Assembly (NCBI GenBank): GCA_022360355.1
Contig: JAKSCY010000457.1
Coordinates: forward strand, 1-11,407
Source: Chlorobiales bacterium
GTDB lineage: Bacteria > Bacteroidota > Chlorobiia > Chlorobiales > Chlorobiaceae
Reading direction: 5' to 3'
Length of the DNA: 11,407 bases
Program-made: the position numbers and the translations under genes
Shown: one piece after another, positions 1 to 6,774 of the stretch
Numbering within the stretch: position 1 is the first letter of the stretch
Layout of the letters: every line of letters begins with the position of its first letter
The notes under the pieces: generated by a model
Databases searched by the model: none
What the model was told of the DNA's origin: nothing
What the model saw: the letters and a program-made list of their open reading frames with translations, nothing else

Positions 1-129
1 ATGCTGAACAGCGCACCGAGGTTTGAGCATGAAACTCACAGCTACTGCACTGCATGCTTTACCGGAGACTACCCCATACGCATGACCGACGCAACAACCG
101 ATAAGGAAGAGTATGATAGCGGGGAATAG
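1..129 (+). CDS. purF: Amidophosphoribosyltransferase, C-terminal end (partial)
   Basis: An open frame enters from the left edge and stops at TAG 127-129, giving 42 residues. It contains SYCTACFTGDYPI, which matches the extreme C-terminus of PurF (glutamine phosphoribosylpyrophosphate amidotransferase), the first committed enzyme of de novo purine synthesis. The two cysteines (residues 16 and 19 of the visible fragment) correspond to the C-terminal CxxC that ligates the [4Fe-4S] cluster in Bacillus-type PurF, so this should be the Fe-S form of the enzyme. The tail after the motif is short, polar and acidic. The N-terminal glutaminase and phosphoribosyltransferase domains lie outside the window, so the true start cannot be placed; ATG at position 1 is internal. 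The gene converges on the dksA-like gene. The call rests on one short but very characteristic motif. Confidence 0.85.
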   Translation: MLNSAPRFEHETHSYCTACFTGDYPIRMTDATTDKEEYDSGE

Positions 130-130
130 G

Positions 131-163
131 AAAGTCAAAAATAAAAAGTAAAAAGTCAAAAAA
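131..163. repeat. A-rich AAGTCAAA-type repeat
   Basis: This A-rich stretch contains AAGTCAAA twice (132-139 and 153-160), separated by AAAAATAAAAAGT-like spacing. It starts directly after the purF stop. A related stretch in the opposite orientation lies at 259-287, so the two could pair across the convergent purF/dksA gap. A third relative lies at 10139-10172. The role is unknown; low-complexity drift is possible. Confidence 0.5.
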
Positions 164-258
164 GTTGCGGCAGTCTTCATCCTTCCTTGATCCTTAATTC
201 TTCGCAAAAAGTGCGTTATCCCTCTATAGAAGATTTTTGGCTATAAAAGACTGATTGA

Positions 259-287
259 TTTTGCCTTTTGACCTTTGACTTGATTTT
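259..287. repeat. Inverted relative of the AAGTCAAA repeat
   Basis: On the minus strand this reads as a run of AAGTCAAAGGTCAAAAGGC-like units. TTTGACTT at 274-281 is the exact reverse complement of AAGTCAAA at 132-139 and 153-160. Together with that repeat it frames the 161-base gap between the convergent purF and dksA-like genes. The gap has no other feature I can support and no GC-rich terminator hairpin, so an AT-rich cruciform or bidirectional transcription end formed by these repeats is only an inference. Confidence 0.45.
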
Positions 288-290
288 CTC

Positions 291-734
291 TCAACCTTTC
301 TTTTTGTTCTCTTTGAATTCAATCCGGACGGATGTATGAGGAACCGCCTCGAGACGCTTTTTTGGAATAGGCTTGCCTGATTTCGCACAAACACCGTAGG
401 TCTTGTTCCTGATTCTCTCGAGAGCCTGGTCTATATACCCCAGATACTTCTCGTCACGAGCAATAAACATGAAGCGCTGCTCACGGTCCATGGTTTCCGT
501 ACCGTGATCAGCCATGTGCATGGAGTAGTTTGAATTGATCGAATCCTCCACGCTCTCTTCGGAAAGGGACGAACGCAGAATATCAAGATCACGCAGTACC
601 TCTTCACGACGTTTAAGAAGGATCTGCTTGAAATGCTCCAGCTCTTCGTCAGACAAATAGGTGTGAATGACCTTTGTGGGACCTTCGGGAGCTTCTTTCT
701 CTCTCTTGCTGGCACTGGTGCTTTTTCTAGGCAT
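291..734 (-). CDS. DksA/TraR-family transcription regulator with degenerate zinc finger
   Basis: 147 residues. The N-terminus is basic and disordered (1-22). Residues about 27-110 form the long helical hairpin of the DksA family, with an acidic, histidine-rich tip segment (HMADHGTETMDRE, about 73-85). The C-terminal part (113-140) follows the family pattern YGxC..tGkpIP..RLeavPh. Family members bind RNA polymerase through the secondary channel and adjust initiation, often with ppGpp. Only one cysteine (C116) of the classical four-cysteine zinc finger remains: the second position is Ser and the last pair is absent. This reduced finger is, from memory, common in Bacteroidota/Chlorobiota members, so it is probably a lineage trait and not damage. 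ATG 734-732 has only a weak GGA upstream. The gene lies 203 bases downstream of ileS on the same strand, and I see no clear terminator between them. A paralog name (dksA or traR-like) cannot be fixed. Confidence 0.85.
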   Translation of the reverse strand: MPRKSTSASKREKEAPEGPTKVIHTYLSDEELEHFKQILLKRREEVLRDLDILRSSLSEESVEDSINSNYSMHMADHGTETMDREQRFMFIARDEKYLGYIDQALERIRNKTYGVCAKSGKPIPKKRLEAVPHTSVRIEFKENKKKG

Positions 735-937
735 GGTCTATCCAGTTTACTGGTTCAAACACTGCAACATATAACCTGAGCTAAACAATTGTTACTATCA
801 TGACAACTCAGCGAATTGTTGAACTGTTAAGGTAAAACAAAGTTGTGGAACGAGGGCAACCAAGGTTTACGATATTTTCTGAAAAGCCTGAATTTACCGA
901 CCCGTACAACTCAGGTAAAAACACGGTAATTATAACA
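735..937. other. Intergenic gap between ileS and the dksA-like gene
   Basis: No gene fits here. The gap contains a perfect 10-bp palindrome AACAATTGTT (784-793) and two copies of ACAACTCAG (802-810 and 906-914). I see no GC-rich hairpin with a T-run after the ileS stop, so read-through into the dksA-like gene is possible. No convincing -35/-10 pair was found. Confidence 0.4.
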
Positions 938-3900
938 TTAGGTTTTGGATTTATCAAGAACTAAACGGCATAATTCCCCGTTTACGCTCTCTTCACGTCC
1001 ACCTGCAACACTGTCCATCGAAACAATATCGAGTCTCACGGCAAGCGTTTCCTGTCTGATATACTCGCTGTTCGTTTCAACCGCATGCACAACCTTTTCA
1101 CTGCCTGCGATCTGTATTGTAATTCTGTCGGTGATTTCCAGACCGGTATCTTTCCTGAGGGCCTGGATCCGGCTTACCAGCTCTCTTGCAAGTCCGAGCA
1201 TTTCCAGCTCTGGAGTCATCCCGGTATCAAGTGCAACCATCACGTTGTGTGCATCATCCGACGCAACCAGCCAGCCTTCTATATCTTCACGGCTTATAGT
1301 AACATCCTCGCCGGTAATGGTATAGCTTTTCCCCTCAACCTCCAGGGTCAGTACGCCTTCAGATTCAAGGGTGGAAATTTGCTTGCGTGTCAGCAGCCTG
1401 ATGCTTTCGGCGAGCTTTTTCACCTCTTTACCGTACCGGGGCCCGAGCGATTTGAAATCAGGTTTCGCCTTTTTACTTACCACAGAACCCTCATCCTCGA
1501 TGTACTCAACCTTCTGAACGTTAACCTCATCGATAATGATATCCCTGACCAGTTCATATTCCCTCCGGTCTGCTGCACTATCAACCGCGAGCATGATACG
1601 CTGCAACGGTTGACGAACCTTTATGGAGGCTCTTTCCCGCATCGTCCGTACCAGCGATGTTACAATCTGGGCTTTTTTCATACGGAGTTCCAGTGGCTTG
1701 TCGATCACCTCTTTATCGACCACAGGAAGCTCACAAAGATGTACTGATTCCCAAGGTTCTCTGCCGGTTATGCCGTTCAGGTTCATATAGATCCGGTCGG
1801 CAATGAACGGCGTATACGGCGCAAGAAGCTTCGCAATCGTCTCAAGGCACTGATAGAGAGTCTGGTAAGCCGCAAGCTTGTCCCTGCCCATTTCTCCCTT
1901 CCAGAACCGTTTCCTTGAGCGACGGATGTACCAGTTCGACAGGTCATCGACCGTAAAATCGTTGATCAGCCGTATCGCCCCTGTAAGATCATACTGCTGC
2001 ATCCGCAGTTCAACACCCGAAATCAGGGAGTTGAGGCATGAAATAACCCAGCGGTCCAGTTCGGAACGTTCGCTTGCCGGGACATCCTTTTCGGCATATG
2101 TAAACCCGTCCACATTCGCGTACATCACAAAAAAATTGTAGCTGTTGACGAATGCACGGAAAAATTTTCGCTGCTCCTCTTCTATCTCATCGGTATTGAA
2201 CGACTTGGGCCTCCATGGCGGGCTTGACAGCATAAGATACCAGCGTAGCGAATCGGCACCGTACTTTTCCATCGTTTCAAACGGATCGACAACGTTACCC
2301 TTCGACTTGGACATCTTCTGGCCATTCCTGTCAAGAATGTGGCCGTTGACCACAAGGTTGCTGTAGGCGGGTTTGTCGAAAATCAACGTCCCGATGGCAT
2401 GCAGCGTGTAGAACCATCCCCTTGTCTGATCGACTCCCTCCGCGATGAAATCGGCAGGAAAGGTTTTTTCGAAAAGCTCCCTGTTTTCAAACGGATAATG
2501 CAACTGGGCAAACGGCATGGAACCACTGTCGAACCATACATCGATCAGCTCAGGAGTGCGGTTGAATCTCACCCCGTCCCTCATGAAATATATCCTGTCA
2601 ACAAAAGGCTTGTGCAGATCGAGCTCCACCAGACCTTCGGCAAGTGCGTCTCCGAGCCGGTGCTGTTTACCGTCGATATCGATAAAGCCTTTTTCCAGTT
2701 CCTCAACCGACCCGACAGCAAAAACCTTGCCCGAATCAGGACCGTCCCCGATTTCGAAATCCTCCGTAACCCATATTGGCAGCGGTGTTCCCCAGAAACG
2801 CTCACGCGACAGCGCCCAGTCCTTGTTCTCTTCGAGCCAGTTGCCAAACCTGCCTGCTCCGACCTCCGGCGGACACCAGTTAATATGACGGTTAAGCTCC
2901 ACCATCCGGTCGGCAATACTTGTCGTCCTGATATACCAGGACTCCCGCGCATAGTAAATCACCGGTACATCATAACGCCAGGAAAACGGATAGGTATGGG
3001 TAATGGTTTCCTTTCTGAGAAGCTTTCCTTCCTCTTTCAGCCGCCGGATAACCAGAGGATCGACATCCTTGAAAAACAGTCCCTCATATTCGGGAACATC
3101 AGCCGTAAAGCAACCGTTGCGCGCCACCGGCTGCAGCATCGGAAGATCATATGTTTTTGACAGTTCATAGTCGTCAGCGCCGAATGCCGGAGCGATATGC
3201 ACGATACCCGTACCCTCCCCGGTCGAAACAAAGTCACCCTCGGCAACAAACCAGCAGGGTTTCTCAGGCTGCGCCCAGATAAAAAGCGGCTCGTATTCGA
3301 TGCCCGCCAGAAGGCTTCCGCTGAAAGAGTCGAGAAGAACCAGTTCCTCGCCCTCGCCCAACATCTGCTCGAGCACCTGCAAGCGGGACTTCGCCAGAAT
3401 ATAGACTTCTCCATCCGGTGTTCTTGCCTTCACATACTCCACCTCCGGCCCGACGCACAGCGCAACGTTTGAAATCAGCGTCCACGGGGTAGTCGTCCAT
3501 ACCAGCAGATATTCATCGGCGTCCCTCACCTTGAATTTCACATAGATGCTCGGGTCCTTTACCTCTTTATATCCGAGGGCGAGTTCGTGTGAACTCAGCA
3601 CCGTTTCCGATTTCGGGTCCTGCGGAACAATCTTGTAATCCTTATAAACAAGGCCTTTGTCAAAAATCGTCTTCAGTGCCCACCAGACAGATTCTATATA
3701 GTCATTGGTGCAGGTAATATAAGGATCGTCCATATCCACCCAGTATCCCATCAGCTCAGTCAACCTGCCCCACCCTTCACGGTTATCCTCGATATGATGA
3801 TAGACAAGGTCTTTCGCTTCAGCATTGAATTCACCGGCACCATACTCCTCTACCTGAGCCTTGCTTTTCAACCCGAGCTTTTTCTCGACTGAAATCTCAA

Positions 3901-4180
3901 CCGGCAGACCGTGCGTATCCCACCCTGCCTTGCGCGGAACCTTGTAACCCTGCATCGATTTGAAACGGCAGACAATATCCTTGATCGTTCTGCTGAAAAC
4001 ATGATGCACTCCCGGCTTGCCGTTTACCGTCGGTGGACCTTCATAAAACGAGAATACTTCGTCACCCGGCTTGTCGAGACTTTTTCGAAAAATATCATGC
4101 TCTTTCCAGAACTGTAAAACCTCAGCCTCAACGCTGCTGTATGATACTCCGGCGGGATACTCAGGAAATTTATCAGACAT
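938..4180 (-). CDS. ileS: Isoleucyl-tRNA synthetase, eukaryote-like (type 2)
   Basis: 1080 residues, cytoplasmic, charges tRNA-Ile with isoleucine. The class I signatures are present: the HIGH-type motif appears as GVHH (57-60) inside [14 protein letters not shown], and the KMSKS loop is exact (622-626). The CP1 editing domain, which hydrolyses mischarged Val-tRNA, is marked by WTTTPWT (229-235) and [16 protein letters not shown] (323-338). DVWFDSGS (547-554) and the following [14 protein letters not shown] are typical of IleS. The C-terminal anticodon-binding and tail regions are long and lack the CxxC zinc finger that ends most type 1 bacterial enzymes, and the GKPGVHH context also points to the type 2 branch shared with eukaryotes. 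ATG 4180-4178 is preceded by a good GGAGAG ribosome site. A promoter candidate lies about 55-80 bases upstream. No frameshift or lost motif was seen. Confidence 0.97.
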   Translation of the reverse strand: MSDKFPEYPAGVSYSSVEAEVLQFWKEHDIFRKSLDKPGDEVFSFYEGPPTVNGKPGVHHVFSRTIKDIVCRFKSMQGYKVPRKAGWDTHGLPVEISVEKKLGLKSKAQVEEYGAGEFNAEAKDLVYHHIEDNREGWGRLTELMGYWVDMDDPYITCTNDYIESVWWALKTIFDKGLVYKDYKIVPQDPKSETVLSSHELALGYKEVKDPSIYVKFKVRDADEYLLVWTTTPWTLISNVALCVGPEVEYVKARTPDGEVYILAKSRLQVLEQMLGEGEELVLLDSFSGSLLAGIEYEPLFIWAQPEKPCWFVAEGDFVSTGEGTGIVHIAPAFGADDYELSKTYDLPMLQPVARNGCFTADVPEYEGLFFKDVDPLVIRRLKEEGKLLRKETITHTYPFSWRYDVPVIYYARESWYIRTTSIADRMVELNRHINWCPPEVGAGRFGNWLEENKDWALSRERFWGTPLPIWVTEDFEIGDGPDSGKVFAVGSVEELEKGFIDIDGKQHRLGDALAEGLVELDLHKPFVDRIYFMRDGVRFNRTPELIDVWFDSGSMPFAQLHYPFENRELFEKTFPADFIAEGVDQTRGWFYTLHAIGTLIFDKPAYSNLVVNGHILDRNGQKMSKSKGNVVDPFETMEKYGADSLRWYLMLSSPPWRPKSFNTDEIEEEQRKFFRAFVNSYNFFVMYANVDGFTYAEKDVPASERSELDRWVISCLNSLISGVELRMQQYDLTGAIRLINDFTVDDLSNWYIRRSRKRFWKGEMGRDKLAAYQTLYQCLETIAKLLAPYTPFIADRIYMNLNGITGREPWESVHLCELPVVDKEVIDKPLELRMKKAQIVTSLVRTMRERASIKVRQPLQRIMLAVDSAADRREYELVRDIIIDEVNVQKVEYIEDEGSVVSKKAKPDFKSLGPRYGKEVKKLAESIRLLTRKQISTLESEGVLTLEVEGKSYTITGEDVTISREDIEGWLVASDDAHNVMVALDTGMTPELEMLGLARELVSRIQALRKDTGLEITDRITIQIAGSEKVVHAVETNSEYIRQETLAVRLDIVSMDSVAGGREESVNGELCRLVLDKSKT

Positions 4181-4233
4181 TGCTCTCCGTGGTCAGTAAG
4201 AAGGATAATGGAACCTTGCACAATTCAGGCAGG

Positions 4234-4262
4234 AATATACAAGAACAGCATGCAATATACAA
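4234..4262 (-). promoter_or_regulatory. Candidate sigma70-type promoter for ileS
   Basis: On the minus strand TTGTAT (4262-4257) and TATATT (4239-4234) stand 17 bases apart, a standard -35/-10 geometry. The expected start is near 4227, leaving a leader of about 47 bases with a GGAGAG ribosome site. Both boxes belong to a 9-base direct repeat TTGTATATT, repeated with a 20-base period, so the resemblance could partly come from that repeat. Confidence 0.5.
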
Positions 4263-4290
4263 TCGTACCGCCTTAGTCAGGAAATACGAA

Positions 4291-4324
4291 AGGCAAGCCT
4301 TTATCAGGTAAAAGGCTTGCCTTG
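4291..4324 (-). terminator. Strong hairpin downstream of the chlorosome-like gene
   Basis: AAGGCAAGCCTTT (4291-4303) and AAAGGCTTGCCTT (4312-4324) are perfect 13-base reverse complements around an 8-base loop. The hairpin sits 56 bases after the stop of the small minus-strand gene and upstream of the ileS promoter candidate, so it probably isolates a highly expressed short transcript. There is no clean T-run after the stem on the minus strand (TTCGTATTTCC follows), so it may act as an mRNA 3' stabiliser instead. Confidence 0.7.
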
Positions 4325-4380
4325 AGAAACTACAATTATAACGCCCAGCTGTAACAGGCTTATCAAACAGATCAGTCCAA

Positions 4381-4599
4381 TTACTGGTTTCCCTGATTGT
4401 TGTTGAGGGACTTGCTGATACCTTCAAGTATCTGTTGCGCAACACTGTTCGCAGACTCCAGAGCCTGAACAAGCGCATTGCCGATCGGAGTAAGTGTCGT
4501 ATCAAGAAGGTTGCCTACGCCTAAAAGGATTGTAGAAAAATCCCCTTTAACGTTCTGGCTTCCGCCATCTTGCTGCTGCGATTTCATTTCTTCTGCCAT
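4381..4599 (-). CDS. Small amphipathic protein, possible chlorosome envelope protein (CsmB/CsmF-like)
   Basis: 72 residues. The N-terminus (1-20) is polar, rich in Q, G, K and E. Residues 21-65 form a continuous amphipathic or weakly hydrophobic stretch (FSTILLGVGNLL, then TPIGNALVQALESANSVAQQILEGISKSL). The tail is NNNQGNQ. There is no cysteine and no signal peptide. The pattern of a short polar head, a 'plxplG' turn and a Q-V/I-L helix near the end resembles CsmB/CsmF proteins of the chlorosome envelope, which coat the bacteriochlorophyll antenna in green sulfur bacteria. This is a recollection of family shape, not an alignment. It is a single-gene unit with its own upstream AT-rich promoter-like region and a strong downstream hairpin, as expected for an abundant small structural protein. 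ATG 4599-4597 has a weak ribosome site. A phasin-like or other small amphipathic protein is the main alternative. That it is coding is more certain than its function. Confidence 0.6.
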   Translation of the reverse strand: MAEEMKSQQQDGGSQNVKGDFSTILLGVGNLLDTTLTPIGNALVQALESANSVAQQILEGISKSLNNNQGNQ

Positions 4600-4617
4600 A
4601 TGCCACAGTGTTTAGAT

Positions 4618-4647
4618 TTTATATCAATACCCGTATTGTTACAATAA
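4618..4647 (-). promoter_or_regulatory. Candidate promoter and palindrome upstream of the chlorosome-like gene
   Basis: On the minus strand TTATTG (4647-4642) and TATAAA (4623-4618) are 18 bases apart. Overlapping the -35 is a perfect inverted repeat TATTGT-T-ACAATA (4634-4646), which could be an operator. The predicted start would leave only about a 12-base leader, which weakens the promoter call. Confidence 0.3.
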
Positions 4648-4681
4648 ATTGAAATTAAAACATTTCTACAAGCATTCAAAA

Positions 4682-4711
4682 CCGGAGCGGTTCTTAATAT
4701 CAGCTCTCCGG
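4682..4711 (-). terminator. Candidate terminator overlapping the end of manC
   Basis: CCGGAG (4682-4687) and CTCCGG (4706-4711) form a 6-bp GC stem. On the minus strand the stem is followed by TTTTG, the order expected for a factor-independent terminator of manC. The manC stop codon (4702-4700) lies in the loop. The stem is short and the T-run only four long. Confidence 0.45.
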
Positions 4712-6136
4712 CGCCCCTCTGCCGTATTTATCCTCAAAGCGCACAATGTCGTCTTCACCAAGATAGCTTCCGGTCTGGACCTCGATCAGTTCAAGCGGTA
4801 TTTTCCCCGGATTTTCCAGGCGGTGCAAAGTACCGATAGGGATATAGGTCGACTGATCTTCTCTCAGGACAACATCTTTCTCCCCAACTGTAATCGATGC
4901 TGTTCCCTTGACTATAACCCAGTGTTCAGCCCGATGAAAATGCTTTTGTAAAGATAATGCGGCTCCCGGGTTAACAATGATACGCTTCACCTGAAAACGG
5001 TCCGACAAGTCAATTGTTTCATACGATCCCCAGGGACGGCATACCCGCAGGTGGCTGCGTGCCTCGCTACGTCCCTCACCTTTCAACCGCTCCACAATCT
5101 TTTTGACATCCTGTACCCTGTCTTTCGAAGCGACCAGTACAGCATCGGCTGTCTCCACAATAACATGTTCATCAAGCCCGACTGCAGCCACAAGACGGTT
5201 CGAAGCATGAATAAAACTGTTCCGTACATCATGCAGAAGAACATCCCCTTTCGTCACATTACCCGATACGTCACGCTCCTTTACTCCCCACAGCGCCGAC
5301 CAGGCCCCAACGTCGCTCCATCCTGCATCGAGGGGCACCACTGCCGCCCGGGAAGTCTTCTCCATCACGGCATAGTCTATGGAGTCCGATGGACATGCGG
5401 TAAACGTTTCCCTGTCGAGCCTCAGAAAATCAAGATCGACCACCGCTTTTTCCAGAGCCGTCCTACAGGCTTCGAGCATTTCAGGTGCATGTTCCCCCAG
5501 CTCTTCAAGGTACCGTGATGCACTGAACAAAAACATCCCGCTGTTCCAGAAATAGTGCCCTGAATTTACATACCGTTCCGCCGTCTCGCGGTCGGGCTTT
5601 TCGACAAATTCCTCGACAGAAAAAAATGCGTTGTTTTTCTCTCCCTCCCCCCCTTTCACAGAAGCCCTGATGTAGCCGTACCCGGTTTCCGGCACATCGG
5701 GAACGACACCGAACGTCACAAGCGCGCCGGTATCCGCAGCCTCCAGGCCAAGAGCCACTGCCTTTGCAAAGGCATCGTTATTCCGGATCACATGATCCGC
5801 CGGAAGAATCAGCAATGTCGCGTCGGGAAACTCCTGCTGCACCCGTAATGCTGCAACAGCTGCCGCCGGGGCCGTATTACGCCCTGCCGGCTCCAGAATA
5901 ATTCCCCCTACGGCATCCGCTACCTGCTTCAGTTGCTCGGCAACCATGAACCGGTGTTCTTCATTGCAGATACAAAATACCGGACCTGTGCCGGCAACAG
6001 CATCAAGCCGTGCCACGGTTTCCTGAAGCATGGTCAGCTCTCCGGCAAGAGGAAGAAGCTGCTTGGGGTGCTGCGCTCTCGACAGTGGCCACAGACGGGT
6101 GCCCGACCCTCCGCTGAGTATTACTGGAATAATCAT
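4700..6136 (-). CDS. manC: Mannose-1-phosphate guanylyltransferase / mannose-6-phosphate isomerase
   Basis: 478 residues, the usual length of the bifunctional type II enzyme. It interconverts fructose-6-P and mannose-6-P and makes GDP-mannose from mannose-1-P and GTP, feeding cell-surface polysaccharide. The N-terminal nucleotidyltransferase domain shows LSGGSGTRLWPLSR (7-20), HPKQLLPL (23-30), LPADH (111-115) and FVEKP (177-181). The C-terminal cupin isomerase domain (about 365-474) shows CRPWGSYE, QKHFHRAEHW (397-406, metal-binding histidines), and EVQTGSYLGEDDIVRFEDKYGR-type ending. Both activities look intact. ATG 6136-6134 is chosen because the Rossmann-like MIIPVILSGG begins there; no good ribosome site precedes it. 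It is divergent from the SecB-like gene across a 110-base region holding two AT-rich palindromes. It is not contiguous with the rml operon, so it is probably its own transcript. Confidence 0.95.
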   Translation of the reverse strand: MIIPVILSGGSGTRLWPLSRAQHPKQLLPLAGELTMLQETVARLDAVAGTGPVFCICNEEHRFMVAEQLKQVADAVGGIILEPAGRNTAPAAAVAALRVQQEFPDATLLILPADHVIRNNDAFAKAVALGLEAADTGALVTFGVVPDVPETGYGYIRASVKGGEGEKNNAFFSVEEFVEKPDRETAERYVNSGHYFWNSGMFLFSASRYLEELGEHAPEMLEACRTALEKAVVDLDFLRLDRETFTACPSDSIDYAVMEKTSRAAVVPLDAGWSDVGAWSALWGVKERDVSGNVTKGDVLLHDVRNSFIHASNRLVAAVGLDEHVIVETADAVLVASKDRVQDVKKIVERLKGEGRSEARSHLRVCRPWGSYETIDLSDRFQVKRIIVNPGAALSLQKHFHRAEHWVIVKGTASITVGEKDVVLREDQSTYIPIGTLHRLENPGKIPLELIEVQTGSYLGEDDIVRFEDKYGRGAPES

Positions 6137-6142
6137 AAACGG

Positions 6143-6154
6143 ATAATTAATTAT
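6143..6154. promoter_or_regulatory. 12-bp AT palindrome upstream of manC
   Basis: ATAATTAATTAT is a perfect palindrome 7 bases upstream of the manC ATG. On the minus strand a TACAAT -10-like box (6158-6153) overlaps its edge. AT-only palindromes of this size arise easily by chance, so the call as a binding site is weak. Confidence 0.25.
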
Positions 6155-6157
6155 TGT

Positions 6158-6177
6158 ATTATTTTCTTGAAAATAAT
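6158..6177. promoter_or_regulatory. 20-bp perfect inverted repeat, operator candidate
   Basis: ATTATTTTC (6158-6166) and GAAAATAAT (6169-6177) are exact reverse complements around TT. The site sits midway in the divergent manC / secB-like intergenic region. On the minus strand it occupies the space just upstream of a TACAAT -10-like box; on the plus strand it contains TTGAAA, a plausible -35. That placement suits a regulator controlling one or both genes. The two genes diverge here, so a shared terminator is not expected. No regulator family is assigned. Confidence 0.45.
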
Positions 6178-6246
6178 GAATCGGCTGTGATTACGGCAGC
6201 TGATTCTTTTTTCTTCTCATGAACATCTCAAACGGTCACTGAAAAC

Positions 6247-6696
6247 ATGCCTGAAAAAGCATCGCATCGCGTTAATTTTGCTCTGGTACGAATTATCACT
6301 GAAAACATCGATCTCACACCGGATTCTTTCGAGGAAGGTAAACCGGCAAAGATCAATACAGGATTGAATTTCGGTATCGACACGAACAGAAACTTCGTAA
6401 AGGTACTCTACAAAAATACTTTTCAGCAGAACGAAAAAAACTTCATTGAAATAGAGGTTGCCTGTATATTCACCATTAACGAGGAGTCGTGGCAGCTCTT
6501 CAGCAACAAAGAGGAAGGGAAATTCATTCTGCCCAAGGGCCTTGCCGGACACCTTGCGATGCTTACCGCCAGCACTGCAAGAGGGATCCTGCATAATGAA
6601 ACAGAAGGCACACCGTTCAACAGATACTTTATTCCAGCCAACAACGTTAATGATATGCTTCCGTCTGATGTCGTCATGCCCCTTGAAAATCACTGA
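6247..6696 (+). CDS. SecB-like protein-export chaperone
   Basis: 149 residues, soluble, no signal peptide or membrane segment. The layout matches the SecB fold. A beta-rich N-terminal half alternates hydrophobic and charged residues (HRVNFALVRIITENIDL 7-23, then NFIEIEVACIFTIN 65-78), and a helix follows (LAGHLAMLTASTARGILHN, about 99-117). The end, TEGTPFNRYFIPANNVNDML, parallels the SecB segment that reads roughly 'rgtFP.l.l.PvnFdal'. SecB proteins hold unfolded substrates for SecA or, in SecB-like members, serve toxin-antitoxin-chaperone modules. No toxin or antitoxin gene is adjacent. It is the only plus-strand gene between manC and the rml operon and converges on rmlB. The start ATG 6247 follows an in-frame stop at 6220-6222; ribosome site is weak. 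Similarity is from pattern recognition, so 'SecB-like' is safer than secB. A full-length open frame also exists on the opposite strand but shows no family features. Confidence 0.75.
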   Translation: MPEKASHRVNFALVRIITENIDLTPDSFEEGKPAKINTGLNFGIDTNRNFVKVLYKNTFQQNEKNFIEIEVACIFTINEESWQLFSNKEEGKFILPKGLAGHLAMLTASTARGILHNETEGTPFNRYFIPANNVNDMLPSDVVMPLENH

Positions 6697-6721
6697 TGGG
6701 CACCTCTATTTATAACACCTT

Positions 6722-6765
6722 TACAGGGAACGGTCCTTATGAACCCTGATATGACCGTTCCTGTA
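6722..6765. terminator. Bidirectional hairpin between secB-like gene and rmlB
   Basis: TACAGGGAACGGTC (6722-6735) pairs with GACCGTTCCTGTA (6753-6765) with one bulged G and a 17-base loop. It lies in the 78-base gap between two convergent genes, where a shared terminator is expected. T-runs on both sides are poor. Confidence 0.6.
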
Positions 6766-6774
6766 CAAAACCAC

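Noticed and set aside
2339..3160. Plus-strand open frame of 273 codons opposite ileS
   Set aside because: It is antisense to an unambiguous ileS with intact motifs, has no recognisable domain, and its residue content is that of a shadow frame.
5051..5518. Plus-strand open frame of 155 codons inside manC
   Set aside because: Antisense to the conserved ManC domain with no motif of its own.
6217..6693. Minus-strand open frame of 158 codons opposite the secB-like gene
   Set aside because: Its translation has no family features and a cysteine- and phenylalanine-rich makeup typical of antisense frames; the plus-strand frame has a SecB-like pattern.
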